From NCBI GenBank assembly GCA_963609975.1, contig CAVDMD010000031.1, positions 1 through 20,345 of the forward strand: DNA of 20,345 nt. Reading direction: 5' to 3'. Below the pieces are notes generated by a model. That model worked only from the letters and a program-made list of their open reading frames with translations, made no database searches and was not told the DNA's origin. The DNA is from UMGS973 sp963609975 (GTDB lineage: Bacteria > Bacillota > Clostridia > Peptostreptococcales > Anaerovoracaceae). Made by a program: the position numbers and the translations under genes. The stretch's first letter is position 1. Each line of letters opens with the position of its first letter. Shown here one piece after another: positions 1 to 7,441 of this stretch.

Positions 1-615
1 GTGAAAGATAATAGGTACCAAATGGCTACATTAGATTACTATAACAACAATGCTGACTTGTTTATCTGTGATACTAAAGATGTTGAATTCAGTGATATAC
101 AGAAGGAATTTGCAGCATATCTGCTACCCTGTTCAGAGATTTTAGATTTAGGCTGCGGCTCAGGGCGTGACTCTATGGTGTTTATGAAAATGGGGCACAA
201 TGTAACTCCGGCAGACGGTTCAGAAAAACTATGTGATGCGGCAGCGGAGTATCTTGGCATACCTGTAAAGCATATGCTGTTTCAGGAACTTGATGAGCAT
301 GACAGGTATGATGGAGTGTGGGCATGTGCCAGTATACTTCACCTTAAATACAGTGAACTTCCCGATGTGATAGACAGGATAGTCAGAGCACTTAAACAAG
401 GTGGTGTTTTTTATGCTTCCTTTAAGTATGGCGATTTTGAGGGAGACAGAAACGGCAGATACTATACCGATATGAATGAGAGCAGATGGAATGAACTGAT
501 GAACCTTAACAAGGAACTTGCAACTAAGAAGATATGGATTACAGGCGATGTCAGAGCAGGTCGTGAAAATGAAAAATGGTTCAATGTTATAGCAGTTTTA
601 GACAAAAGAGGCTGA
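1..615 (+). CDS. Class I SAM-dependent methyltransferase (small, TehB/UbiE-like)
   Basis: Predicted soluble methyltransferase of 204 residues if the GTG at base 1 is the start. The glycine-rich SAM-binding loop LDLGCGSGRDS is at residues 48-58, followed by an acidic strand end (PADGS, about residues 75-79) and the motif IV/post-I region DGVWACASILHL, as in small class I enzymes. The substrate cannot be read from the sequence. The window begins exactly at the GTG, so upstream signals are unseen. An in-frame ATG at base 22 (protein beginning MATLDYYNNNA) matches where I expect this family to begin and is a credible alternative. The stop lies 2 nt before the start of the nuclease-helicase gene, so the two are almost certainly co-transcribed and translationally linked. 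This suggests a DNA/RNA-linked role, but that is inference; general small-molecule methylation remains possible. Confidence 0.85.
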   Translation: MKDNRYQMATLDYYNNNADLFICDTKDVEFSDIQKEFAAYLLPCSEILDLGCGSGRDSMVFMKMGHNVTPADGSEKLCDAAAEYLGIPVKHMLFQELDEHDRYDGVWACASILHLKYSELPDVIDRIVRALKQGGVFYASFKYGDFEGDRNGRYYTDMNESRWNELMNLNKELATKKIWITGDVRAGRENEKWFNVIAVLDKRG

Positions 616-617
616 TT

Positions 618-3104
618 ATGGAGAATCTGAAAACCGGAGGCTATGAACTGTCCGAGAGCTGTTCATACCCGAATGGCGGCAGAAGTGAATATTATGTTAA
701 GGGAGGTACAGCCGTTATCGTTGACTATGATATATGCAGAGTGAATGATGATAAGGCTGCTTTTCCTTATTCCCTGATTACCGAAAAGCAGAACGCATAT
801 ATGAAAGCCTATGACAGAGTATACAGATTTATGGCAGAGGATATAAGGGGGAATATTATTTATGAGGGACATCAGTATGATGATGCGGGTTTTAATGCCA
901 AAGTACCTGACAGAGGTGATATTGCTGAGCCTTCGCCTCTTGAGATGCTGTTTGAGGACAGCTTTACAGCCGTATACGGAGCTGACAGCATTAAGTACCT
1001 GAACAGAGAATACGGAATATCTGACTTTGAGGGCAACAACTATTTCCTTGATTACTATATCAGCACAGATTCGGGCAATATAGCGGTAGAGGAAAACGGC
1101 ATCACATATCATCACCCGCAGATTATAGGGGAGACAAGATACAGGAGACAGCTTGACAAGCAGAATCTTTGCACAAAGTGGAATATCAAGCTGTACAGGT
1201 TTTCCACAGAGGACTGCCGTTTCAAAGAAAAAATGGAAGATGACATACGCAACTTTATAGGGAGCAGCTGTGACAGCTTTGAAGCAGGCGGTCTTACGGC
1301 TGCCAGAGAAGTCGCTTTGTATGAACATCAGGAAAACTGTCTTGAAGAAATAGCAGCCTCACGGGAGCATGGCAAAAAAGCGTTCCTAATTGTACTGCCC
1401 ACTGCAAGCGGCAAATCAAAAATAGTTGAGGAGGATATTAAAACCTTTGCACATGGCAGAGATTCATTCAGGGCGCTTGTAATGGCTCCAAACATTAATA
1501 TAGTTAATGACTGGAAAGAGCGTATAACAGCTTCTCTGCCGGAATATCGGGACTGTACAGATGTGGTTACATTTGCATATATGTCAAGGAACTACGGCCA
1601 TTTCAGTAATGAGTTCTATAACTATATAGTAATTGATGAGGCTCATCATGCGGTGGCTCCCGTCCTAAAGCGCGTCATACAGTATTTCACACCTGAATTT
1701 ATGATAGGAATTACTGCTACAGACCAGAGACCCGACCGCAAAAAGCTGGAGAGCATATTCGGCTCATACAAAACCGGACTTTCACTTCAGAATGCAATGG
1801 AGCAGGGAATAATTGCACAGGCGAGAGTCTACAGAGTCGAATCAAACATAGATTTGAGCAGCGTCAGGATAAACGGCAGAGAATATGTCAATGCAGATCT
1901 TGAGAAGAATATCAGGGTGGTGTCAAGAAACGAGCTAATAGCCGATGTTATTGAAAAATATTTCAAAGACGGCAAGGCGGGCAGTAAACAGGGACTTGTA
2001 TTCTGTGTCAATACTGAGCATACAAGAGAGATGGCGAGGCTTATTAATAAAAGAGGAATAAGCGCGGCAGCCTATTCGAGCAAAGAAAAAAACACAGAGC
2101 AGATAATGTCTGATTTCAAGGACAGAAAGATAAGATTCCTGTGTGCCTGCAGTATGATTTCCGAGGGCTGGGATTATCCGGAGCTTGGCATAATAGTAAT
2201 GGCAAGACCGACTCTTTCGAGGGTGCTTTATATGCAGCAGATAGGCAGAGGTCTGCGCAAAACAGAAACAAAATCAGATGTATATATTATAGATGTGGTG
2301 GACGAATACGGAGCAATGGTGAAGCCATGCTCTATGCACTCAATATTTCACAATGCACTCTATGTGCCGTTTGCCCCGATTACAAAGAGGAACTTCACAC
2401 CGGGGGAGCTGATTGAAATTGACGGAATACACGAATATGTAAACAGAATCACCGAAATAGATATAGACAGCTTTGAGGACAAATACGGAGATTATCTCAG
2501 CGCTGAACAGCTGGCAAGAGAGCTGTTTGTAAGTACGGGTACGGTAAACTCATGGATTAAAAAGAAAAAAATCATACCTGCGGCAGCACTGCCCTTCGGA
2601 AACAGGAGCATATATCTTTTCAGCCCGGAGGATGCGGCTTCGATACGCAGGGAACTTGATATTCCTGTGCATGATGACACTACTGTATACAGGGATTTCT
2701 TTGACTTCCTCAATGAAAGAGATTATACTTTATCATACAAGATGCCGTTTCTGCTTTCACTGATTGACAACCTGAACAGCATCGGAGAAGCTGAGATAGA
2801 CAGAGTGCTTGATGACTACATTGCCTTTTACAGAGACAGGCTTGACAGAGGCCTTGCGGCAGACAGAGCCTCGTGCCCGTATACATATGAGTATCTCAGC
2901 GACAGGAAAGCTGTAAAAAAGAATATGCTTGCAAACCCGTTCGAGAAATTCGAGAGAAAAAGATTTATGTATTACTCTAAGGATCTTGGCAAGCTTGCAC
3001 TGAATACTGCGCTTTTTAACAGCCTGAGCAGAGAGGATTTCGACAGAATCCGAAATCAGATGAAAGAGGACCTGAAAGAATACTACAGCAGTATTGAGAA
3101 TTAA
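618..3104 (+). CDS. DUF559/VSR-like nuclease - SF2 helicase - HTH fusion protein
   Basis: Large cytoplasmic nucleic-acid enzyme of 828 residues. The ATG at 618 is chosen because AGAGG (607-611) sits 6 nt upstream and the previous gene stops at 615. Residues about 105-215 resemble the DUF559/VSR endonuclease fold: D145 in FLDYY, E158/E159 in IAVEENG, then a conserved-looking R-rich helix and KLYRFSTED. The SF2 helicase core follows: Walker A PTASGKS (K266), DEAHH at 340-344, GITAT at 364-368 and motif VI QQIGRGLRK at 540-548. Residues about 627-680 form a MerR/excisionase-like helix-turn-helix (LSAEQLARELFVSTGTVNSW) whose wing ends in RSIYLFSPED. The C-terminal 140 residues are helical and contain SYKMPFLLSLID and AFYRDRLDRG. 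This architecture suits a DNA-translocating nuclease, perhaps in restriction or repair. The role is inferred; the helicase call is firm and the nuclease call moderate. Confidence 0.88.
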   Translation: MENLKTGGYELSESCSYPNGGRSEYYVKGGTAVIVDYDICRVNDDKAAFPYSLITEKQNAYMKAYDRVYRFMAEDIRGNIIYEGHQYDDAGFNAKVPDRGDIAEPSPLEMLFEDSFTAVYGADSIKYLNREYGISDFEGNNYFLDYYISTDSGNIAVEENGITYHHPQIIGETRYRRQLDKQNLCTKWNIKLYRFSTEDCRFKEKMEDDIRNFIGSSCDSFEAGGLTAAREVALYEHQENCLEEIAASREHGKKAFLIVLPTASGKSKIVEEDIKTFAHGRDSFRALVMAPNINIVNDWKERITASLPEYRDCTDVVTFAYMSRNYGHFSNEFYNYIVIDEAHHAVAPVLKRVIQYFTPEFMIGITATDQRPDRKKLESIFGSYKTGLSLQNAMEQGIIAQARVYRVESNIDLSSVRINGREYVNADLEKNIRVVSRNELIADVIEKYFKDGKAGSKQGLVFCVNTEHTREMARLINKRGISAAAYSSKEKNTEQIMSDFKDRKIRFLCACSMISEGWDYPELGIIVMARPTLSRVLYMQQIGRGLRKTETKSDVYIIDVVDEYGAMVKPCSMHSIFHNALYVPFAPITKRNFTPGELIEIDGIHEYVNRITEIDIDSFEDKYGDYLSAEQLARELFVSTGTVNSWIKKKKIIPAAALPFGNRSIYLFSPEDAASIRRELDIPVHDDTTVYRDFFDFLNERDYTLSYKMPFLLSLIDNLNSIGEAEIDRVLDDYIAFYRDRLDRGLAADRASCPYTYEYLSDRKAVKKNMLANPFEKFERKRFMYYSKDLGKLALNTALFNSLSREDFDRIRNQMKEDLKEYYSSIEN

Positions 3105-3125
3105 CAGAAGAAAGGAACTGATACA

Positions 3126-3536
3126 ATGGAATCAAGAGTAAACAAGGCAGCGGAGAACCACAAAAAAGGATATAACTGTGCGCAGGCAGTAGCGTGTGCA
3201 TACTGCGATCTTGCAGGGATTGATGAAGAAACCATGTTCAAGGTTACAGAAGCCATGGGGCTTGGCATGGGCGGTATGAACGGCACCTGCGGCGCTGTTA
3301 CAGGAGCCTGTGCCATAGCAGGTATGCTTAACAGCTGCGGAGATCTGGACAAGCCTGTAAGCAAGGGCGCCACATATAAGGTGAGCAAAGAGATAAGCAA
3401 CAGGTTTTTAGAGGAGACAGGTTCTCTTACCTGCAGAGATATAAAGGGCGTTGATAAAGGTAAGATCTTAAAAAGCTGCCATGACTGCGTTAAGGATGCG
3501 GCAAGGATTCTTGAAGAAGTATGTTTTGCAGAGTGA
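3126..3536 (+). CDS. C_GCAxxG_C_C family protein (putative redox-active)
   Basis: Small cysteine-rich protein of 136 residues. It has the family signature NCAQAV near C18, then GTCGAVTGACAIAG (C55, C62), TCRDIKG (C103) and SCHDCVKDAA (C118, C121), with ten cysteines in all. The family is widespread in anaerobes. It is thought to be redox-active or cofactor-binding, but its reaction is unknown to me. The start at 3126 is supported by an AAAGGA-type site about 12 nt upstream. The gene follows the nuclease-helicase by 21 nt and could be read from the same transcript, although a functional link is not evident. No signal peptide or membrane segment is seen, so it is probably cytoplasmic. Confidence 0.85.
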   Translation: MESRVNKAAENHKKGYNCAQAVACAYCDLAGIDEETMFKVTEAMGLGMGGMNGTCGAVTGACAIAGMLNSCGDLDKPVSKGATYKVSKEISNRFLEETGSLTCRDIKGVDKGKILKSCHDCVKDAARILEEVCFAE

Positions 3537-3617
3537 TGGCTCAGGTGGGAAATTACCGGGTTAAGGTGGATTCTGCACAAAAGCAAATGTGCTTAATTAA
3601 GGAGCTTATCAGGGTTA

Positions 3618-3679
3618 TACCGGCGCAGGCAGTCACCGCACCTTCGTAACTTTGGAATTGCCGGAACACTGCACCGGTA
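3618..3679. other. Structured inverted repeat in the intergenic gap
   Basis: The 249-nt gap 3537-3785 holds no gene that I can support. Within it, TACCGG-C-GCAG (3618-3628) pairs with CTGC-A-CCGGTA (3669-3679): 6 bp, a C/A mismatch, then 4 bp, enclosing 40 nt. GGCA (3628-3631) can alternatively pair with TGCC (3659-3662). A smaller hairpin AAGCA/TGCTT lies at 3581-3594. The element is upstream of the ylxM promoter, so it would belong to the 3' end of the preceding transcript or to an independent small RNA. There is no immediate T-run, though ATTTTT occurs at 3686-3691. I could not match it to SRP RNA or any riboswitch that I know. Confidence 0.35.
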
Positions 3680-3693
3680 GGAAATATTTTTCG

Positions 3694-3719
3694 GGTGTTA
3701 AGCAAAAACGCTTGACACC
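3694..3719. promoter_or_regulatory. Upstream palindromic operator candidate at the ylxM promoter
   Basis: GGTGTTAAGC (3694-3703), a 6-nt spacer and GCTTGACACC (3710-3719) form an inverted repeat with 9 of 10 positions matching. The right arm contains the -35 hexamer TTGACA. Its architecture (10-6-10) is the same as the second palindrome at 3745-3770. It lies upstream of the likely transcription start, so a DNA-binding site is more likely than an RNA hairpin. Confidence 0.55.
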
Positions 3720-3739
3720 TTAGTTTTGTGTGATATAAT
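3712..3739 (+). promoter_or_regulatory. Strong sigma-A-type promoter for the ylxM-ffh operon
   Basis: TTGACA (3712-3717), a 16-nt spacer and TATAAT (3734-3739), both perfect hexamers. The spacer ends TGA (3731-3733), giving an extended -10 TGn. The transcription start should be near 3746, leaving a leader of about 40 nt before the ylxM ATG. Both flanks carry matching palindromes, so it is probably regulated despite its consensus strength. Confidence 0.85.
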
Positions 3740-3744
3740 ATACT

Positions 3745-3770
3745 GGTGTCAAGCTGCAATACTTGATACT
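3745..3770. promoter_or_regulatory. Downstream palindromic operator candidate at the ylxM promoter
   Basis: GGTGTCAAGC (3745-3754), a 6-nt spacer and ACTTGATACT (3761-3770). The left arm is the exact reverse complement of the arm that contains the -35 box; the right arm matches at 7 of 10 positions. It covers the expected transcription start. Its centre lies 51 bp from the centre of the upstream palindrome, about five helical turns, which would allow two bound dimers on one face of the DNA. Confidence 0.5.
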
Positions 3771-3785
3771 AAAATGGAGGCGCAT

Positions 3786-4142
3786 ATGTTTGATAAAATC
3801 ACAGAAGTAAGTCTGCTTTATGATTTTTACGGACAGCTTCTTTCAAAAAGACAGCAGGAAGTAATGAGCCTGTATTATGAGGAAAACCTGTCCTTATCGG
3901 AGATTGCGGAGGAGTTTTCAATATCAAGACAGGGAGTGCATGACGCTCTCAAAAACGCAGAGAAATCCCTGCATCAGTATGAAGCCAAGCTGGGGCTTGT
4001 AAGCAGATTTGAAAAAAGCCGCAGCGCTGTTGAGACGATTGACAGGCAGATTGAAGCAGTGATAGATAAGAACAGAGACAACAGCGATCTTGTCAGCAGC
4101 CTTGCAAAGATAAGATCAGTTATTGATGAGATGGAGCAGTAA
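3786..4142 (+). CDS. ylxM: YlxM/p13-like DNA-binding protein
   Basis: 118-residue YlxM-type protein, normally encoded immediately upstream of ffh. Residues 1-60 carry a sigma-70 region 4-like helix-turn-helix: LLSKRQQEVMSLYYEENLSL, then SEIAEEFSISRQGVHDAL. A helical, coiled-coil-like tail follows. The ATG at 3786 is chosen because GGAGG (3776-3780) is 5 nt upstream; upstream in-frame starts would lie within the promoter region. The stop is 1 nt before the ffh start, so coupling is tight. In streptococci a YlxM homologue modulates SRP GTPase activity. The HTH fold plus palindromes containing TTGACA around its own promoter suggest possible autoregulation (inference). Confidence 0.92.
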   Translation: MFDKITEVSLLYDFYGQLLSKRQQEVMSLYYEENLSLSEIAEEFSISRQGVHDALKNAEKSLHQYEAKLGLVSRFEKSRSAVETIDRQIEAVIDKNRDNSDLVSSLAKIRSVIDEMEQ

Positions 4143-4143
4143 T

Positions 4144-5481
4144 ATGGCATTTGAAGGTTTATCCGAAAAACTGCAGGGAGTCTTCAAAGGACTCAAAGGC
4201 AAGGGCACCTTGTCCGAAGCAGATATCAACAATGCAATAAGACAGATAAAGCTTGCACTGCTTGAAGCAGACGTGAACTTCAAGGTTGTAAAGGAATTTG
4301 TTGCAGCCATCAAAGACAAGGCACTGGGCGAAGAGGTAATCAAAAGCGTAACTCCGGGACAGCAGATAGTCAAAATCGTAAACGACGAGCTGGCTGCACT
4401 GATGGGCGGAGCCAACAGCAAACTGACCTATTCACCGAGAGGCTTTACAGTATACATGATGGTCGGTCTGCAGGGTACAGGTAAGACCACAACCTGCGGC
4501 AAGCTGGCAAACTACCTCAAAAAAGAAGGCAAAAAACCGATGCTGTGCGCGTGTGACGTATACAGACCTGCGGCGATAGATCAGCTGGAGGTTGTAGGCC
4601 GCAGCATAGATGTTCCCGTATATGTGAACAGAGACAGCAAAAAACCCGAAAAAATCGCAATGGAAGCGGTCAGGCAGGCAGAGGTCAAGGGCTACGATGT
4701 CCTTATAGTCGATACTGCCGGCAGACTCCAGATAGACGAGGAGCTTATGGAAGAGCTTGTGAGGATCAAAAAAGAAATCAAACCTCACGAAATACTTCTG
4801 GTACTTGATGCACTTACAGGTCAGGATGCCGTAAATGCGGCAGAGGGCTTCAATGACAGGCTGGGTATTGACGGTATCATTATGACCAAGCTGGACGGCG
4901 ATGCCAGAGGCGGCGCGGCTCTTTCGGCCAAAAAAGTCACAGGCAAGCCTGTTAAATTCATAGGTACGGGCGAGAAATTCGATGCGCTGGAGCCTTTCCA
5001 CCCTGAGAGAATGGCAAGCAGAATACTGGGCATGGGCGATATTGTTTCGCTGGTAGAGAAAGCCCAGGATGCGATAGACGAAGAAAAAGCGGCCAAACTT
5101 GAGGAGCGTATCAGAAAAAACGCATTTACCCTTGAGGACTTTTTGGATCAGATGGGACAGATCAAGAACATGGGCGGCATAGGCGGTATGCTTGACATGA
5201 TGCCGGGAATATCCGCCAAGCAAAAACAGGAAGTCGACATGGAAAAAGCCGAAAAAGAATTCGTTCAGATGGAGGCCATTATCCTTTCGATGACCAGACA
5301 GGAAAGAGACAACCCGTCAATACTCAATTCCAGCAGAAGAAAACGTATTGCGGCAGGCAGCGGCCAGACCGTTGCAAAAGTAAACAGCCTTATCAAAAGA
5401 TATGAAGACACCAAAAAAATGATGAAGCGGTTTACGGGAGGCAAATTCAAGAGAAAAGGCGCCTTCAAAGGTATGTTCTAG
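4144..5481 (+). CDS. ffh: Signal recognition particle GTPase Ffh (SRP54)
   Basis: 445-residue protein subunit of the signal recognition particle. It binds SRP RNA and signal sequences of membrane and secreted proteins and delivers ribosomes to FtsY. Order of domains: N-terminal four-helix bundle (1-100), G domain with P-loop GLQGTGKTT (108-116), DTAGR and TKLDGDARGG, then a methionine-rich M domain with MGQIKNMGGIGGMLDMMPGI and SSRRKRIAAGSG for RNA and signal-peptide binding. Length is normal for the family. The ATG at 4144 has GGAG at 4133-4136 with 7-nt spacing inside the end of ylxM; an in-frame ATG at 4123 overlaps ylxM and lacks support. Neither ftsY nor the SRP RNA gene is in the window. 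Confidence 0.98.
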   Translation: MAFEGLSEKLQGVFKGLKGKGTLSEADINNAIRQIKLALLEADVNFKVVKEFVAAIKDKALGEEVIKSVTPGQQIVKIVNDELAALMGGANSKLTYSPRGFTVYMMVGLQGTGKTTTCGKLANYLKKEGKKPMLCACDVYRPAAIDQLEVVGRSIDVPVYVNRDSKKPEKIAMEAVRQAEVKGYDVLIVDTAGRLQIDEELMEELVRIKKEIKPHEILLVLDALTGQDAVNAAEGFNDRLGIDGIIMTKLDGDARGGAALSAKKVTGKPVKFIGTGEKFDALEPFHPERMASRILGMGDIVSLVEKAQDAIDEEKAAKLEERIRKNAFTLEDFLDQMGQIKNMGGIGGMLDMMPGISAKQKQEVDMEKAEKEFVQMEAIILSMTRQERDNPSILNSSRRKRIAAGSGQTVAKVNSLIKRYEDTKKMMKRFTGGKFKRKGAFKGMF

Positions 5482-5540
5482 TTCAAAAACTTAAACAGTT
5501 TTAGATATATTTAATACAGTTAATATTTAGGAGGATTATA

Positions 5541-5783
5541 ATGGTAAAGATCAGATTAAAGAGAATGGGCGCTCACAAAAAGCCTTTTTACAGAATAGTT
5601 GTTGCGGATTCAAGAACACCAAGAGACGGCAGATTCATAGAAGAAATCGGTTACTACAACCCTATGACAGAGCCTAAGGAAATCAAAATCGACGAAGAAG
5701 CTGCAGCAAAATGGCTTTCAAACGGTGCGCAGCCTACAGAAACAGTTAAAAAATTGTTCAAAAACTCCGGAATTATTAAGTAA
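5541..5783 (+). CDS. rpsP: 30S ribosomal protein S16
   Basis: 80-residue S16 with the canonical opening MVKIRLKRMGAHKKPFYRIVVADSR and the later signature GYYNP. It is an assembly protein of the 30S platform. A perfect AGGAGG (5529-5534) stands 6 nt before the ATG. The 59-nt gap after ffh is A+T-rich and has a small AAAACT/AGTTTT hairpin (5486-5502), but I see no clear separate promoter. Position between ffh and khpA is the standard Firmicute order. Confidence 0.98.
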   Translation: MVKIRLKRMGAHKKPFYRIVVADSRTPRDGRFIEEIGYYNPMTEPKEIKIDEEAAAKWLSNGAQPTETVKKLFKNSGIIK

Positions 5784-5801
5784 GGAAGCGGTGAGTATAT
5801 A

Positions 5802-6035
5802 ATGGTTAAACTGGTAGAGGTGATTGCAAAATCACTTGTAGAGAACCCAGATGCCGTTGAAGTTACAGAAAAAGCCGGAAAAAATTCTACAATAGTAATT
5901 GAGCTTAAAGTTGCACCGGAGGATATGGGCAAGGTTATAGGCAAACAGGGTAGAATTGCAAAAGCACTGAGAAGCGTTGTAAAGGCAGCGGCAACTAAGG
6001 CAAACAAAAAAGTAGTCGTGGAAATTGTTCAGTAG
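5802..6035 (+). CDS. khpA: KH-domain RNA-binding protein KhpA (YlqC)
   Basis: 77-residue single KH-domain protein. The GxxG loop is IGKQGR, with GKQG at residues 47-50, and is followed by the AKALRSVVKAAA helix. KhpA partners KhpB/EloR in Firmicutes and binds many transcripts, affecting cell-wall and division genes. The ATG at 5802 follows a GGTGAG-type site (5790-5795). It sits 18 nt after rpsP and before rimM, as in Bacillus and Streptococcus. The reading ends 75 nt before rimM, and that gap contains a perfect 16-bp hairpin. Confidence 0.95.
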   Translation: MVKLVEVIAKSLVENPDAVEVTEKAGKNSTIVIELKVAPEDMGKVIGKQGRIAKALRSVVKAAATKANKKVVVEIVQ

Positions 6036-6053
6036 ACAAGACATGGCGTTAAG

Positions 6054-6091
6054 CACAGGCACATATATCTGAACTGATATATGTGCCTGTG
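6054..6091. other. Perfect 16-bp hairpin in the khpA-rimM gap
   Basis: CACAGGCACATATATC (6054-6069), a 6-nt loop and its exact reverse complement (6076-6091). No T-run follows, so it is not a standard terminator. The stem ends 19 nt before the rimM start and 8 nt before the weak AGG (6100-6102) that would serve as its ribosome binding site. It could act as an mRNA processing or stability element or as a translational control for rimM. Confidence 0.6.
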
Positions 6092-6110
6092 TACTATACA
6101 GGTATTTATT

Positions 6111-6608
6111 ATGGAAAAAATAAAAATAGGACAGATTACCGGAGCCGTAGGACTCAAAGGCGAGATTAAGGTTTATGACTACGGCGAGGATGTTTCAAGA
6201 TACAAAAATTTTGAAGCGGTATATATAGATGATACAGAGTACGGACTCAAAGCAGCCAGATCTCACAAAAACATGGCTGTGCTGCTGCTTGAGGGAATAT
6301 CAGACAGAGATATGGCACAAAAACTAAAAGGGAAGGACCTGTATATAGACGAGGCGCAGCTTCCTGAGCTTCCGGAGGGCGTGTACTATATCAGAGACCT
6401 GATAGGCTTTGACGTGGTATCTGATGAGGGAGCTCATATAGGCACGCTGGAGGATATATTAAAAAACACGGCCCAGCCTCTTTACAGGGTCAGGACAGAT
6501 GACGGCGGCAGTGTATATATTCCGGGAGTGGATGAATATATTCTGAATACCGATACTGCAGGCAAGATTATAACAGTGAAATTGATTGAAGGACTTTTGG
6601 ACTTATGA
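6111..6608 (+). CDS. rimM: Ribosome maturation factor RimM
   Basis: 165-residue 16S rRNA processing factor that acts in 30S head assembly, near S19. The N-terminal RimM beta-barrel begins KIKIGQITGAVGLKGEIKVY; the C-terminal PRC-barrel-like half contains YYIRDLIGFDVV and IPGVDEYIL. Length is typical. The ATG at 6111 is preferred over an in-frame ATG at 6081 because the latter lies inside the right arm of the hairpin and would add ten non-family residues. The ribosome binding site (AGG, 6100-6102) is weak. The stop overlaps the trmD start by 4 nt (ATGA), indicating translational coupling. Confidence 0.95.
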   Translation: MEKIKIGQITGAVGLKGEIKVYDYGEDVSRYKNFEAVYIDDTEYGLKAARSHKNMAVLLLEGISDRDMAQKLKGKDLYIDEAQLPELPEGVYYIRDLIGFDVVSDEGAHIGTLEDILKNTAQPLYRVRTDDGGSVYIPGVDEYILNTDTAGKIITVKLIEGLLDL

Positions 6609-7348
6609 AAATAGATGTGCTTACGCTGTTTCCCGAAATGTTTGTGCCGGTTACAACCTCAAGCATACTGGGAAGGGCAGCCGAAAAAAACCTTATAGAT
6701 ATCAGGCTGACAGACATCAGAGAATACACAAACAATAAGCATCGCAAGGTGGACGATTATCCTTTTGGCGGGGGACAGGGCATGGTTATGATGCCTCAGC
6801 CGATATTCGATGCCCTCAGAGCCATCGGAGCAGAGGGCAAAAAAATTCTGTATATGTCACCAAGAGGCAGAGTCCTTGACAAGGAGAAAATACAGGAGCT
6901 TTCACAGCTTCCGGAATTTGTAGTGCTCTGCGGTCACTACGAGGGTGTTGATCAGAGGGCTATAGATTTCTGGAATATGGAGGAGATTTCAATCGGAGAC
7001 TATATTCTTACGGGAGGGGAGCTTCCGGCAATGGTGCTGATAGACTCTGTCGCAAGACTTATCCCCGGCGTGCTGTCGGGCGAGGACTCCGCAATGGAGG
7101 AGTCTGTATATTCGGGGCTTCTGGAGTACCCTCAGTATACCCAGCCCAGAGAATACGAAAATCTGCAGGTGCCCGAGGTGCTTCTGTCGGGTCATCACAA
7201 AAACATCGACCTGTGGAGATTTGAAAAATCGATTGAGCTTACCAGAGATGTAAGGCCTGATCTGTTTGAAATCTACTGCCGTGAGAATGCTTCGGAACTT
7301 GACAAAGCCGAAAAAAAAATTCTCGAAAAAACAGTAAACAGAAAATAA
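6605..7348 (+). CDS. trmD: tRNA (guanine37-N1)-methyltransferase TrmD
   Basis: 247-residue SPOUT methyltransferase that places m1G37 next to the anticodon and prevents +1 frameshifting. The trefoil-knot SAM site is visible: YPFGGGQGMVM (52-62), LCGHYEGVDQR (108-118) and IGDYILTGGEL (130-140), followed by RLIPGVL. The C-terminal region VLLSGHHKNIDLWR is typical. It overlaps rimM by 4 nt. In most Firmicutes rplS (ribosomal protein L19) follows; here the next gene is an unrelated HlyD-like protein after a 110-nt gap. Confidence 0.98.
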   Translation: MKIDVLTLFPEMFVPVTTSSILGRAAEKNLIDIRLTDIREYTNNKHRKVDDYPFGGGQGMVMMPQPIFDALRAIGAEGKKILYMSPRGRVLDKEKIQELSQLPEFVVLCGHYEGVDQRAIDFWNMEEISIGDYILTGGELPAMVLIDSVARLIPGVLSGEDSAMEESVYSGLLEYPQYTQPREYENLQVPEVLLSGHHKNIDLWRFEKSIELTRDVRPDLFEIYCRENASELDKAEKKILEKTVNRK

Positions 7349-7412
7349 TGTATTCATCGGCCGTTTGTGCAGACTGGCTGGTGCTTTTTATGTAAATATT
7401 GAGTTAAAATAA

Positions 7413-7441
7413 TTGAAATATACATTACACTGTAGTAAAAT
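7413..7441 (+). promoter_or_regulatory. Candidate promoter before the HlyD-like gene
   Basis: TTGAAA (7413-7418), a 17-nt spacer and TAAAAT (7436-7441). Transcription would start near 7448, very close to the AGGGG ribosome binding site (7447-7451), which is awkward. A weaker upstream pair, TTGAGT (7399-7404) and TACATT (7421-7426) with a 16-nt spacer, would give a more normal leader. Either would separate the envelope and division genes from the ribosome operon. Confidence 0.4.

Noticed and set aside
663..1328. Minus-strand open frame of 221 codons opposite the nuclease domain
   Set aside because: No start signals or family features; the + frame has a continuous nuclease-helicase protein.
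3537..3693. Possible SRP RNA or riboswitch upstream of ylxM-ffh
   Set aside because: The SRP helix 8 signature (GGAAGG/AGCAGCC type) and conserved riboswitch cores that I know are not present, and the element lies upstream of the promoter.
4432..5223. Minus-strand open frame of 263 codons opposite ffh
   Set aside because: Shadow of the conserved ffh reading frame; no recognisable domain.
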